A stretch of DNA of 64,000 nucleotides from Sphingobacterium oryzagri (lineage in GTDB: Bacteria; Bacteroidota; Bacteroidia; Sphingobacteriales; Sphingobacteriaceae). This document shows, piece after piece, positions 9,177 through 20,800 of this stretch. Numbering within the stretch: the stretch's first letter is position 1; every line of letters starts with the position of its first letter. The position numbers and the translations under genes were made by a program. The stretch is taken from positions 3,596,001 through 3,660,000 of the forward strand of contig NZ_CP117880.1 of the NCBI RefSeq assembly GCF_028736175.1. Direction: 5' to 3'. A model generated the notes under the pieces. It was not told where the DNA came from and searched no databases. It saw nothing but the letters and a program-made list of their open reading frames with translations.

Positions 9177-10250
9177 CTAGTCATTATGCAGCACATTTTC
9201 CCTAAACTCCATCGGACTGCATTGCCGCTCTTTACTAAAATTGCGATAAAAAGATGCGCGTGAATTAAATCCGCATCTTGTCGCCAATTCTTGCATCGTG
9301 CAATCGAGACTTTCATCCTGTAACAATAAACAAGCTTGCTCAACCCGCCAACTATTAATCGTTTTCAGAAATCCGTCACCATACATTTGTTGGAAAAACT
9401 GAGAGATTATGCTTTTACCCAAACCTAACTCGCGAGCCATATCATCAAGGCGAAAATTAGGATCCAAAAATCGCTTTTCTCGACCTAAGTATGCCTCGAT
9501 AAGCTGTTTATGTGCAGCTGACAATTCTTTCGTTACGGTATTTATTTCTAGATCATCATCATCTTTACTCGGCTGCTTTTGATCCAACGAAACCTGTGGC
9601 CAAACCGCCGTAGAAAGTTGCCGAAAGAAATACATATACGCCAAAAATGACCCGATAAGCATAGCCAACAACGTAATCCAATTGAACATATAAGGATTAT
9701 TAGGCAGCTTACGGCTAGTCTCTGTCCATACGAATGGCAGCATCACGAGTGTCAACATTGCTAAAATCAGCAATCCGATGCGATACAGCCTGAGCGAAAA
9801 GGTGTTTCCGTTGGTTCCTTTAGCGAGAATAAATATGGGATAAATACACCATGAAACGACCATTAAACCCGACAAACCTATATAATATACCTTTGCAAAG
9901 GCTTGTCGCAAACCGAAATCAAGCAAAAGAACGATGTACAACAGCGCCACCACGACAAAAGGCATAACATGATAATAAACGGTTCGCCGGCTAAGTTTTT
10001 CGCTAAACAAAGCGATGTATACAAAGTAAGCTATTGGCCCATATAGCAAAGCAAATGGAGGAATGCAATACACATCGATCTTACTGAAAAACAAAACGCT
10101 TAGGAAATAAACGAGCACTTGAATCAAATTAAGCCACAGATACCAGCGGCCTATTTTCTGCAATATAGAAGGCTTGGGCAGCATTTGGTACAGATGCAAC
10201 GCCACGAAAGACAACAATAAAGTCGCCGTATGCAAGACAGTACTCCACAT
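9177..10250 (-). CDS. Membrane-anchored AraC-family transcriptional regulator (second of a pair)
   Basis: A 357-residue protein. The first about 230 residues form six or seven hydrophobic segments (for example YCIPPFALLYGPIAYFVYIA and WITLLAMLIGSFLAYMYFF). A short acidic linker (KDDDDLE) follows, then a C-terminal AraC helix-turn-helix domain (about residues 255-350) with LDDMARELGLGKSIISQFF and TMQELATRCGFNSRASFYRNF. This layout is a membrane sensor joined directly to a DNA-binding domain. Its ATG is 2 bp after the stop of the upstream paralogue, so the two are almost certainly co-translated. The signal and targets are unknown. Confidence 0.85.
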   Translation of the reverse strand: MWSTVLHTATLLLSFVALHLYQMLPKPSILQKIGRWYLWLNLIQVLVYFLSVLFFSKIDVYCIPPFALLYGPIAYFVYIALFSEKLSRRTVYYHVMPFVVVALLYIVLLLDFGLRQAFAKVYYIGLSGLMVVSWCIYPIFILAKGTNGNTFSLRLYRIGLLILAMLTLVMLPFVWTETSRKLPNNPYMFNWITLLAMLIGSFLAYMYFFRQLSTAVWPQVSLDQKQPSKDDDDLEINTVTKELSAAHKQLIEAYLGREKRFLDPNFRLDDMARELGLGKSIISQFFQQMYGDGFLKTINSWRVEQACLLLQDESLDCTMQELATRCGFNSRASFYRNFSKERQCSPMEFRENVLHND

Positions 10251-10251
10251 A

Positions 10252-11247
10252 TCAATTACTCCACATCTCCTGCCTGTACGCTGAGGGCGACATGCCTAGC
10301 GCATCTTTAAAATACTTGTTAAAACTCGTCTTGGATTGAAAGCCGCTTTCTTTAGCAACCACTTCAATTTTAAGCAACTTACTAGTCAAACCTAGCAGCT
10401 GCTGCGCGTGTTGTATACGGTATTGTGCCAACCATTGGTAAAAACTTTGTCCTTGATAGATTCGAAAATAATCGGCCAAGTGCGCTTTCGGAATGTCTGT
10501 AGCTTCGGCTAGATCATCCACCGTTAAGCGGGCATTTAAAAACAATTGCCTGGCCATGGCTTCGTTCAACCTGTTTTCATATAACTGAATCAACTCGTTG
10601 TTATGCCATGTCGCGCAGGTCACCGTTATACCATGCTGACTTAGCTTGGTCGAGACATCGTGGTGTGCGTATAGAAAATGGATCAACAACATCGCAGCGA
10701 AAAACATGGCGAGGCCGACCAGGTGCAACGGGTTAATATCCAAGGTGAGCAAAATCAACTGGCTTGCCATCAGCAAACCGATAAGCGCGGCAATAGCTAC
10801 ACCATAGCCGCTCATTTGTTTTAAAAGAATGACTCTCGGGTCATAAGCATTGACGCTTTTATCCGTTAATTTTACTAAAGCAAAAATAGGATAGCTGCTT
10901 ACGGAAATGGCCATTGCCGGCAGATACCACTCGAAATAAGGCCAATAAAACTCAAAATTAAGTCTGATATTCCAAATCAGAAAAAGGACAAATGGAAGAA
11001 AATGGATGAAAAGCCATTGCCGGTGCTTCGACTCGCGTATTTCTAAAAACATGCCATACAACAATGGCCCGTATAAGACGGGAAATGGCAAGCTGTGTAT
11101 ACGAAATAAAAAAAATAAATGGATAACAAGCGAGAGCACAAAGGCGAATACAAAAAAGTTAAATCTGTTCGCTATATGCAAGGCTTTCGCTGAAACAACC
11201 TTAATTTCTTTCACGTTGAAAAACATATTTAATCGAAATTCAATCAA
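10252..11247 (-). CDS. Membrane-anchored AraC-family transcriptional regulator (first of a pair)
   Basis: A 331-residue protein with the same plan as its downstream neighbour: about six hydrophobic segments in residues 25-205, then an AraC-type DNA-binding domain (LTVDDLAEATDIPKAHLADYF ... LKIEVVAKESGFQSKTSFNKYF ... MSPSAYRQ). The sequences are clearly related in layout but diverged. The start may be the Met at 11247 or the one at 11226 (MFFNVKEIK). A TATATTTG box at 11272-11265 lies only about 18 bp from the first, which would give a very short leader. Two linked membrane AraC proteins could form a heteromeric sensor, which is inference. Confidence 0.83.
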   Translation of the reverse strand: MIEFRLNMFFNVKEIKVVSAKALHIANRFNFFVFAFVLSLVIHLFFLFRIHSLPFPVLYGPLLYGMFLEIRESKHRQWLFIHFLPFVLFLIWNIRLNFEFYWPYFEWYLPAMAISVSSYPIFALVKLTDKSVNAYDPRVILLKQMSGYGVAIAALIGLLMASQLILLTLDINPLHLVGLAMFFAAMLLIHFLYAHHDVSTKLSQHGITVTCATWHNNELIQLYENRLNEAMARQLFLNARLTVDDLAEATDIPKAHLADYFRIYQGQSFYQWLAQYRIQHAQQLLGLTSKLLKIEVVAKESGFQSKTSFNKYFKDALGMSPSAYRQEMWSN

Positions 11248-11264
11248 TCGATTGCGTAATCGTG

Positions 11265-11272
11265 CAAATATA
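11265..11272 (-). promoter_or_regulatory. -7 box for the tandem AraC operon
   Basis: The minus strand reads TATATTTG, matching TAnnTTTG, just before the first AraC start. No TTG at standard spacing was found. Confidence 0.45.
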
Positions 11273-11320
11273 CTGCTCCTTTTTAAAATAAATGAAATGC
11301 AATTTGTTAAATCTTACGAT

Positions 11321-11353
11321 AAAAAAAGCGGAGAAGTCTTATCAACTCTCCGC
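11321..11353 (-). terminator. Terminator of the GH16-GH43/beta-galactosidase unit
   Basis: On the minus strand GCGGAGA and TCTCCGC (11353-11347 and 11334-11328) form a 7-bp GC-rich stem with a 12-nt loop, followed by seven T residues (11327-11321). It starts about 28 bp past the beta-galactosidase stop. Confidence 0.8.
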
Positions 11354-11380
11354 CTTAAGCATCGGCTAAGTGCTTCGCTT

Positions 11381-14584
<3,204 letters not shown>

Positions 14585-14603
14585 TTATTGGTATTGTAGT
14601 AGA

Positions 14604-16361
14604 TTAATCAAATACGCTTAAATCCCATTGATCTTGCCAGTTGACGGTCACTTCACCATTTTCCAGGCTTATCGGCAGCCAGAGATAGCGGCTGTCTAAC
14701 AGGTTGTTAGGTTTCCAGCGATCAGCCATAAAAATAAAGGCATCTTTTTTACCTTGCACAGGCAAAACATACGTCGATTGGCCATCAAATGTCAGCGTAG
14801 ATTGCGGGCCACGCATCGGGTCGCCCAACGACTGCCACGGTCCGAATAGCTTATCAGCCACGTGTAGCTCGGCTTTATTAGGCGCCCAGCCTGTACAACC
14901 GCTGGTAAACAGGTAGTATTTATTATTGTATTTAAACAAGGCAGGTGCTTCACGATGGTTACGGAAAAGCAGCTTGTCTTCGGTAGTTGCTTGCAAGTAG
15001 TCAGGTGTTAAACGCACCAGACGCAGGGCATAATTTTCATCTGATGAATAAATGTGATATGCTTGTTCATCGTCATCTACAAAAAGCCCCATATCGCGAG
15101 ACATATTGCCATTGGGGCGAAAACTATCTACGAACGTAAATGGCCCGGTCGGCGTATCGCTTACCGCAACGGCTGCCCGTGCCGCGGCATAACCTTGTCC
15201 TTTTAACTCCAAATGAAACCACATCACAAATTTTTTATTTGCAGCGTTGTATATTACTTTTGGGCGTTCCATAATGCAGCCCCAGGCAATCGCGCTTGAC
15301 GGATCATCCGATGGTGAAAAGGCCAGCTTTTCAAAGCGCCAATTATAAAGGTCTTTAGAGGAATATACATTGACGCCCAGCGATGTTTTTCCGCCACGTT
15401 TTTCGCCATACCAATAGTACGTTCCCTCGTGAAAGATGATTCCACCACCATGTGCATTGATATGTTCGCCGTTTTGATCTTCCCAACGTGCCCCTGGCCT
15501 AAACTCGCTTGCCTTTGCGGCTGTATCTGCTGCTTGTTGGTAAACGCGCACATAATCTATTTGGTAGCGCGCTGGCAACAGTTTATCGTCGATTGCGCCA
15601 CCGTTTATGCCGCCCAAAGCAAAGTTGAGCAGCAGGTAGTGCGGTTGTTTAAATGGGTTAAACCCTGTACCATCCTGGTTGACAAGCGCATCAACCGCAA
15701 CTTTGTTCATTAAGCTATCATCCACATACAGTGCAATCTCTTTTTCGTCCCAATCCATGCGCCATAAATGAAATTCGTCAGCCCATTTTTCTCCACCAAG
15801 CTCAGCCACTTTTTTGCTGGCCGTGTGCCAGGCTGCTTTCCAGCGTTCTTTTGTGCCCGTTGCAATATTGGCCAGGATATCACCGCGATAATACTCCATA
15901 ATATCGATTTGCCCGTTTGACGGCCATTCTTTATCGACGCCTAGCGTCCAAAACGCAGGCCAAAGGCCTGATCCAATGGGTATTTTGGCGCGCATTTCAA
16001 AGCGCCCGTATTGCCATTTTTTTTTGCCCATCGTATTTAACGAAGCACTGCTGTATTGTATCTTTTTTCGGGATAATGCCCAGTCTTTACTCCCCGCTTG
16101 ATAAGTAGGGTTAGGTTTTACTTCCTTCCGCGCGGTTATGTATAAAAAACCGTCTTGACAGTGAGCATTCTCTTTTTGATACCATTGATCTTCTCTATTT
16201 CGTTTAAAGCCTTCTTCAAAGTTCCAAAAATTGGCATTTGGAGTTCCATCCTGATCAAACTCATCGGCCCAGACTAACACATAGCCAGCAGGGGCAGGCT
16301 GCTGCGCGATAGTAGAGAAGCACGAAAACAGGAAAGCAATAACAGCGACATATCTTTTCAT
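14604..16361 (-). CDS. GH16-GH43 fusion glycoside hydrolase
   Basis: I use the ATG at 16361, which gives a clean signal peptide (MKRYVAVIAFLFSCFSTIAQ). The frame is open to 16409 but those 16 residues are polar. Residues about 27-275 are a GH16 jelly-roll (LVWADEFD, WQYGRFEMRAKIP, SGLWPAFWTLG, HLWRMDWDEKEI). Residues about 288-585 are a five-bladed GH43 propeller (ARWEDQNGEHINAHGGGI, RPKVIYN, REAPALFKYNNKYYLFTSG), most like the GH43 subfamily 34 group, which includes arabinofuranosidases and other exo-enzymes. The GH16 catalytic motif ExDxxE here reads Q-I-D-I-M-E: the nucleophile Glu is Gln (Q151, codon CAA at 15911-15909). The GH16 part may therefore bind and not cut. A paired G-run repeat upstream suggests control by the HTCS. 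Confidence 0.85.
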   Translation of the reverse strand: MKRYVAVIAFLFSCFSTIAQQPAPAGYVLVWADEFDQDGTPNANFWNFEEGFKRNREDQWYQKENAHCQDGFLYITARKEVKPNPTYQAGSKDWALSRKKIQYSSASLNTMGKKKWQYGRFEMRAKIPIGSGLWPAFWTLGVDKEWPSNGQIDIMEYYRGDILANIATGTKERWKAAWHTASKKVAELGGEKWADEFHLWRMDWDEKEIALYVDDSLMNKVAVDALVNQDGTGFNPFKQPHYLLLNFALGGINGGAIDDKLLPARYQIDYVRVYQQAADTAAKASEFRPGARWEDQNGEHINAHGGGIIFHEGTYYWYGEKRGGKTSLGVNVYSSKDLYNWRFEKLAFSPSDDPSSAIAWGCIMERPKVIYNAANKKFVMWFHLELKGQGYAAARAAVAVSDTPTGPFTFVDSFRPNGNMSRDMGLFVDDDEQAYHIYSSDENYALRLVRLTPDYLQATTEDKLLFRNHREAPALFKYNNKYYLFTSGCTGWAPNKAELHVADKLFGPWQSLGDPMRGPQSTLTFDGQSTYVLPVQGKKDAFIFMADRWKPNNLLDSRYLWLPISLENGEVTVNWQDQWDLSVFD

Positions 16362-16442
16362 CGTTTCAAACTTGCTAGTTGTATTTTTTTGATTGGTAAA
16401 TAAACGCATTTCACAAAACTATTGGATAAAACTGCGCAAAAA

Positions 16443-16470
16443 GGGGGCATATTCTGCAAATAAGTTGGGG
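16443..16470 (-). promoter_or_regulatory. Candidate HTCS operator upstream of the GH16-GH43 gene
   Basis: On the plus strand two G-runs (GGGGG at 16443-16447 and GGGG at 16467-16470) are spaced 23-24 bp apart, each in an A/T-rich context with GCAAA before or between them. The same arrangement occurs upstream of susC at 26014-26059, at nearly the same distance from its start codon (82-109 bp here, 80-106 bp there). The second G-run is also the arm of a 7-bp hairpin GGGGATA/TATCCCC (16467-16487). Confidence 0.5.
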
Positions 16471-16539
16471 ATAATAAGCGTATCCCCTATTCTTTGTCAC
16501 ATCTTGATGACGCTATTGCTCTAACGTGGGTCAGGTCAA

Positions 16540-16998
16540 TTACTTCAGGTGCAATTTGACCTTGCGCCATTTTTCATGGAAAACAATATCGCTAACCGTA
16601 CCGTGTACCAGCATTTCTTCTTCACTATGGAATACATAATGAACGGTCGAAGATACGCCGCGCAGGTTTTGTCTGACGGCAAATTCGATCTTCTCGGTGT
16701 AGGTACTGTCCGACTGTACACGAAACGTTCCTTTATGCGCCAGCTCCGTTCCTGCCTGTCCTACCTGCACAAACGTATAATCACCATCCTGCCCAAAGAC
16801 CTTCAGTTGGCCCGGACTTGCCTGATGCTCATCTGCTTTTTGGCTGCCGTAAGAAACAAGTTCCCATACACCGACCATACGCGACTTGACTTTCTTTTTC
16901 GACAGCGTCTCTAGCGACACAAAAGAGGAAAAGCTGATTAACATCGTCATACCGATCACGATAGCACAGCAATTAAATAGACTGCATACTTTTTTCAT
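16540..16998 (-). CDS. Small exported lipocalin-like protein (DUF4488 type)
   Basis: A protein of 152 residues with an N-terminal hydrophobic signal region (residues about 10-28) followed by a basic stretch KKKVKSR. The rest is a predicted eight-strand beta protein starting MVGVWELVSYGS and ending VFHEKWRKVKLHL. This GxWxLVS...K/RW pattern is seen in lipocalin-like DUF4488 proteins of Bacteroidota glycan loci. It is the last gene of the susC-led unit and lies 88 bp past the metallopeptidase-like lipoprotein. A ligand-binding or glycan-chaperone role is possible. I assign no activity. Confidence 0.65.
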   Translation of the reverse strand: MKKVCSLFNCCAIVIGMTMLISFSSFVSLETLSKKKVKSRMVGVWELVSYGSQKADEHQASPGQLKVFGQDGDYTFVQVGQAGTELAHKGTFRVQSDSTYTEKIEFAVRQNLRGVSSTVHYVFHSEEEMLVHGTVSDIVFHEKWRKVKLHLK

Positions 16999-17086
16999 CT
17001 TATTTTAAATTAAATCCTATAAAAGTCGCCAGATAGCCGATGATAAAGCGGCTCTCTGGCGACAACTAATCTCCAGAAACCTTATC

Positions 17087-18325
17087 TTAAGGCGTGTAAG
17101 CTCCGCTATGCGTCATGCCGTCTTTTCGCATGGCTTCAATAAGCAAACAATTATACACATAATCCCAACTAGAGGTTACCTCGGCATTTTGGTTTAAGCC
17201 GTAAGGCCACCAGTGCTGCCCGTCACCATTAATTACGGCATTGGCATCTTGTGTGATCAACTTAAGCATTTCATTGGCAAACGGCAACCGGTACTGTCCG
17301 GCTGAAATGGCTTGCCCAGACCACCAGCTTGTTGTTCCTGTACCAAATGTATGGTTCATCTCGTGCAGCATGGTGCGGATATTTTGATAAGTTGCATTGG
17401 CGCCAAAGCGCATCCAGCCTTCATTATTCGCATCGGCCGTCGGCACTGCCGCGTCATAATTCAACCATACATGCTTCGTCGCCGATGTATAATTGTTAAC
17501 ATACCAGACTGCACTATCGATCGCTACCTGCAAACGCGCGTAGGCGGCCAGTTGCACTTCCGTAGGATTAGCCGCTTTGTTGAATGTGTAGGTCATATTA
17601 CCCTTGCCAATCGTACGAAACGCTACATCTGCGCCATAACTTACCCCCGTTTCATTGATCGCGTAAGCACGCATGTGGTAGTCCGTTCTTTCGGTCAAAC
17701 CGGTCAAACCAATCCGAAACTTCCCGTTTCCGGTCGTACCATGATTAATTTTCTGGTTATTTATCGTTGGGTTTTGCTCTGTTCCCCAACAAATACCACG
17801 TTCTGTCACAGCACCGCCGCCACTACTCAAAATATCAACATCATACCACGCCAGCGTAGAACCGATAATAAACATCGGACTGTTCGCAAATTCGACCGAC
17901 TGAATATCCGTTGTTTGTAAAACAACCTGTTGCCCGTAAGCCGTGCCACCACGATTTTGAGCATAGGCTCTTATGTAGTAGGTAGTCGACGCCGTCAACG
18001 CGCTGAGCTGCAAACCAAACTCGCCGGAGCCCTTTGTCGACGTTGCTTCTAGCATATTTGCGTCAATCGTTGGATTTGGTGTTGTACTCCAACAGATTCC
18101 ACGGCTAGTGACCAAAGCGCCGCCTTTTGCCGTAACCATGCCTTTTACACTTGCTCCCGTCGTCGTAATATCAGCAATGGTTAAAACACCCAGTGTGGGC
18201 AACGCAATTTCTCCAACGCTTTCTTCCTCGCTGGTCGGTGAAACCGGATCTGCTGTTTTACTACAACTTTGTACGCCCAGCGCCAGCAGTATTAAAAAAC
18301 TACTTATATTTCTTGAAATCATCAT
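17087..18325 (-). CDS. Lipoprotein with two Fn3-like domains and a HExxH metallopeptidase-like domain
   Basis: A protein of 412 residues. The lipobox GVQSC marks a lipoprotein. Two similar Fn3-type repeats follow (about residues 45-140 and 143-240), each containing RGICWxTxxNPTI and YYIRAYAxNxxGxxYG. The C-terminal domain (about 245-412) contains H321-E-M-N-H325 followed by TFGTGTTSWW. HExxHxxG looks like a zinc site, but the third His of metzincins is a Thr here. The gene sits where PULs usually encode a surface glycan-binding protein. The last domain could be a protease acting on glycoprotein (for example arabinogalactan protein), or a degenerate binding domain. Function is not established. 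Confidence 0.65.
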   Translation of the reverse strand: MMISRNISSFLILLALGVQSCSKTADPVSPTSEEESVGEIALPTLGVLTIADITTTGASVKGMVTAKGGALVTSRGICWSTTPNPTIDANMLEATSTKGSGEFGLQLSALTASTTYYIRAYAQNRGGTAYGQQVVLQTTDIQSVEFANSPMFIIGSTLAWYDVDILSSGGGAVTERGICWGTEQNPTINNQKINHGTTGNGKFRIGLTGLTERTDYHMRAYAINETGVSYGADVAFRTIGKGNMTYTFNKAANPTEVQLAAYARLQVAIDSAVWYVNNYTSATKHVWLNYDAAVPTADANNEGWMRFGANATYQNIRTMLHEMNHTFGTGTTSWWSGQAISAGQYRLPFANEMLKLITQDANAVINGDGQHWWPYGLNQNAEVTSSWDYVYNCLLIEAMRKDGMTHSGAYTP

Positions 18326-18335
18326 GTTTGGTTAT

Positions 18336-19541
18336 TTATAAAACTTCAAAAACGATATTTCCCTGCACCTTAAAATAAGATCCTGTATTAGGCATGTTAC
18401 CAACGAAACCTACCGTCAGCTGCGTTGCCTCAGTCAAGGTAAATTCCAGGGACTTTGCACCGTTGCCCGAGCAATTTACATAGGCAATGGTTCCAGAAGC
18501 AAGTCCTGCCTGATCCGGTATGGACGTGCCGGATGACACGGCAAAATACACCGTTCCTGATGAGCCGCGATCAATAGCGTTGATGGTAATGCGGTAGCGT
18601 CCTGCCTGCAGATTTGTCGTTTGATAAATTTTCCCATTTACAACGCCTGGCAGTCCCCAGCCGCCTTCGAGCGAAAGTACCCCAACACCGTTACGCAGCT
18701 CGTAACCACCATAGGTACTGTTACCAGGACCAGCATTTTTCGCTGCTGTATTTACCGTCCAGCCAGCAGGTGTGCCCCAGCGCGCGTTATCCCATGTGTT
18801 CCGCTGAAAGGGAAAATCGATGTTACGCAGATAGGCCAGGCGCGGTGAAATATTAGACGCATAATTGGTGTAAAACGTATCGATACTCAAGGTGTCTGGA
18901 ATGAAAACCGTGCGATATCGCAGCGGGTCGCCAGGCATGTAGTTTCGTAACGTGCTTTCTGTAAACCCGATGGAATCACGCTGCGTCACCAGCTCTCCCT
19001 GCGTATTGGTGTATTCAATCTCGGTAAATGTGGCACCGCTGGTGAGGTCCATTCCACCCCAGGATATCGTTGTATTTTGATCGCCTGCAAAATAATCGGC
19101 CGTATAAAAGGGCTTATTGATTAAGCCGGAAATATAGCGTGAGCCGTAGGAAATACCTGTTTTAAAAACTTTTAAAGAGGCGTTTTCGTCTGCATCATAA
19201 GTCACAAAGTAAAAATTGTGTACGCCTTCTGGCACGGGGATCGATAGCTTTAAGGTGTCAACACCAGCCGTACGGGTTACCGGTACCTCGATCGAATCCT
19301 GCCCGTTGTTCCAATACGCGCGCAACTTAACAATTTTAGGATCGGCCATGAATAAGCCGGTTACGTAAACGCGCTCCCGACCAGAATAAACCAGTACAGA
19401 GTCTATTTTACCGGTATATATCTTTTCACCTCCTTCCAGGTATTTCCTGTAATCGTCGCTTTTCGAACAACTGCTCAAACCGCAAAGGAGCAGTAACCAC
19501 GCTGCATGGGCAAAAAGCTTCCATATCGTATGTCTTTTCAT
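18336..19541 (-). CDS. Surface glycan-binding-type lipoprotein (DUF4998 plus C-terminal beta-sandwich)
   Basis: A 401-residue lipoprotein (lipobox GLSSC near residue 25). The N-terminal half has Fn3-like DUF4998 features (YLEGGEKIYTGKIDSVLVY, then VPEGVHNFYFVTYDADEN). The C-terminal about 150 residues form a jelly-roll-like module (WGTPAGWTVN, LQAGRYRITINAIDRG, SYFKVQGNIVFEVL) resembling DUF5013 carbohydrate-binding modules. It follows the DUF4959/DUF5000 lipoprotein with 35 bp between them. It should lie on the cell surface next to SusC/SusD and help capture the glycan. No catalytic motif is visible. Confidence 0.72.
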   Translation of the reverse strand: MKRHTIWKLFAHAAWLLLLCGLSSCSKSDDYRKYLEGGEKIYTGKIDSVLVYSGRERVYVTGLFMADPKIVKLRAYWNNGQDSIEVPVTRTAGVDTLKLSIPVPEGVHNFYFVTYDADENASLKVFKTGISYGSRYISGLINKPFYTADYFAGDQNTTISWGGMDLTSGATFTEIEYTNTQGELVTQRDSIGFTESTLRNYMPGDPLRYRTVFIPDTLSIDTFYTNYASNISPRLAYLRNIDFPFQRNTWDNARWGTPAGWTVNTAAKNAGPGNSTYGGYELRNGVGVLSLEGGWGLPGVVNGKIYQTTNLQAGRYRITINAIDRGSSGTVYFAVSSGTSIPDQAGLASGTIAYVNCSGNGAKSLEFTLTEATQLTVGFVGNMPNTGSYFKVQGNIVFEVL

Positions 19542-19576
19542 AATTTTCGTTTTTAACTTGTTTGATCGTTTGAAGT

Positions 19577-20770
19577 TTACCGTGGGTCGCCATATACCTG
19601 CAACTCATTGATCGACATAAATGTAGAACCTATCCAATTTTTATTACATTTGATGCGCAGGTAACGTACCTTGGGCGCCGTCACGTCGAAATCATAGCTC
19701 AAACCATTGTAGGCTAACTCATAATCTTCCGTCGTTTGTTGTCCATACGGCAAACCCGATGGTTTCACACTCATAAATTTTCCTAAGAGGGTCCAATTGT
19801 TCCAACTTCCGTCGGCAGGTGGATTATCCGAGCCCCATATTTCAAAATCGCGCATATTGCCCCCGTAATAATACATCCTCCCGGAGTTTGTATACTCTGC
19901 ATAATCCCAGATCACGACGCGACTCATCTTCGCTAATACGCCGGTGTCAAATGTTACCCATTGCGGAACGATCACATTTGTTTTTGTGATCGAAACATTG
20001 GGCCAGTGATAGGCTTGCCCATCCCACATGGCTGCCAAAGAGGTCGAACCAAACTCTTGCTCCACATCGGTCGGCAGCGTCACGGCACTGTAGCGCGATT
20101 TAGGAAGTGTAGTTTCGTACAGAGGCGTTAATTTGGTAACCAGCGTATCTGTAAAATTGAGGTACTTATCGCGCACCACGATGGCAAATGTCTGCGGTAT
20201 CGTATCAAGCCCACGGATCGTACGGTTAATCTGTTTGACCGAGCTGTAGATATTATCTACTGATGGCACCCATTCACCCAGCGAATCTTGCATTACCATA
20301 ATGGTGACATCTTTTTGATCCTCATTTTCTGCCGTAATGCGTATTCCACCAAATGCAGCAATGGCTTCTAAACTTCTATACGTTTTCCATATAGGGTTTT
20401 CTAAAGGTTCGATCGTGACGTGCACCACTTCCGAACTTACTTCGCTTCGGTTTACCGCGTATACATCGATGGTATACGGTTTTTCATCGGCAAAGCCTTC
20501 TACCATTAAGGAGTTATTATAATACGAAGATTTTACCTCCATCTTGCGGCCTGAAGCCAACGTGTACACCGCTTTCACATACAGCAAATCTTTATCTATC
20601 GGTAGTCGATATTCAATTTTCGCCGCGCCTGGCAGGTTCGTAACCCGTACATCCGTCACCACACCCGGCGGCGTGGTGCTCTTTTCCGAAATTTCTTTTA
20701 TTTCTTCTGCACACGATCCCATCAGGAAAATAGCTAGCAGCAGGAAAGTGAAGAATTTAATTTTTTTCAT
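19577..20770 (-). CDS. Surface glycan-binding-type lipoprotein (DUF4959-DUF5126-DUF5000)
   Basis: A 397-residue lipoprotein with lipobox LMGSC near residue 20. Three beta domains can be seen. An Fn3-like DUF4959 carries GVVTDVRVTNLPGAAKIEYRLP and IDVYAVNRSEVSS. A middle Fn3-like domain (DUF5126) includes GGIRITAENEDQKDVTIMV. A C-terminal discoidin-like DUF5000 domain has FEIWGSDNPPADGSW and APKVRYLRIKCNKNW, ending INELQVYG. This order is typical of lipoproteins encoded straight after susD in PULs. The discoidin-like domain is the likely sugar-binding part. There is no sign of enzymatic residues. Confidence 0.8.
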   Translation of the reverse strand: MKKIKFFTFLLLAIFLMGSCAEEIKEISEKSTTPPGVVTDVRVTNLPGAAKIEYRLPIDKDLLYVKAVYTLASGRKMEVKSSYYNNSLMVEGFADEKPYTIDVYAVNRSEVSSEVVHVTIEPLENPIWKTYRSLEAIAAFGGIRITAENEDQKDVTIMVMQDSLGEWVPSVDNIYSSVKQINRTIRGLDTIPQTFAIVVRDKYLNFTDTLVTKLTPLYETTLPKSRYSAVTLPTDVEQEFGSTSLAAMWDGQAYHWPNVSITKTNVIVPQWVTFDTGVLAKMSRVVIWDYAEYTNSGRMYYYGGNMRDFEIWGSDNPPADGSWNNWTLLGKFMSVKPSGLPYGQQTTEDYELAYNGLSYDFDVTAPKVRYLRIKCNKNWIGSTFMSINELQVYGDPR

Positions 20771-20800
20771 AACAACGTTCTTTTCATAAATAATTTAGAC

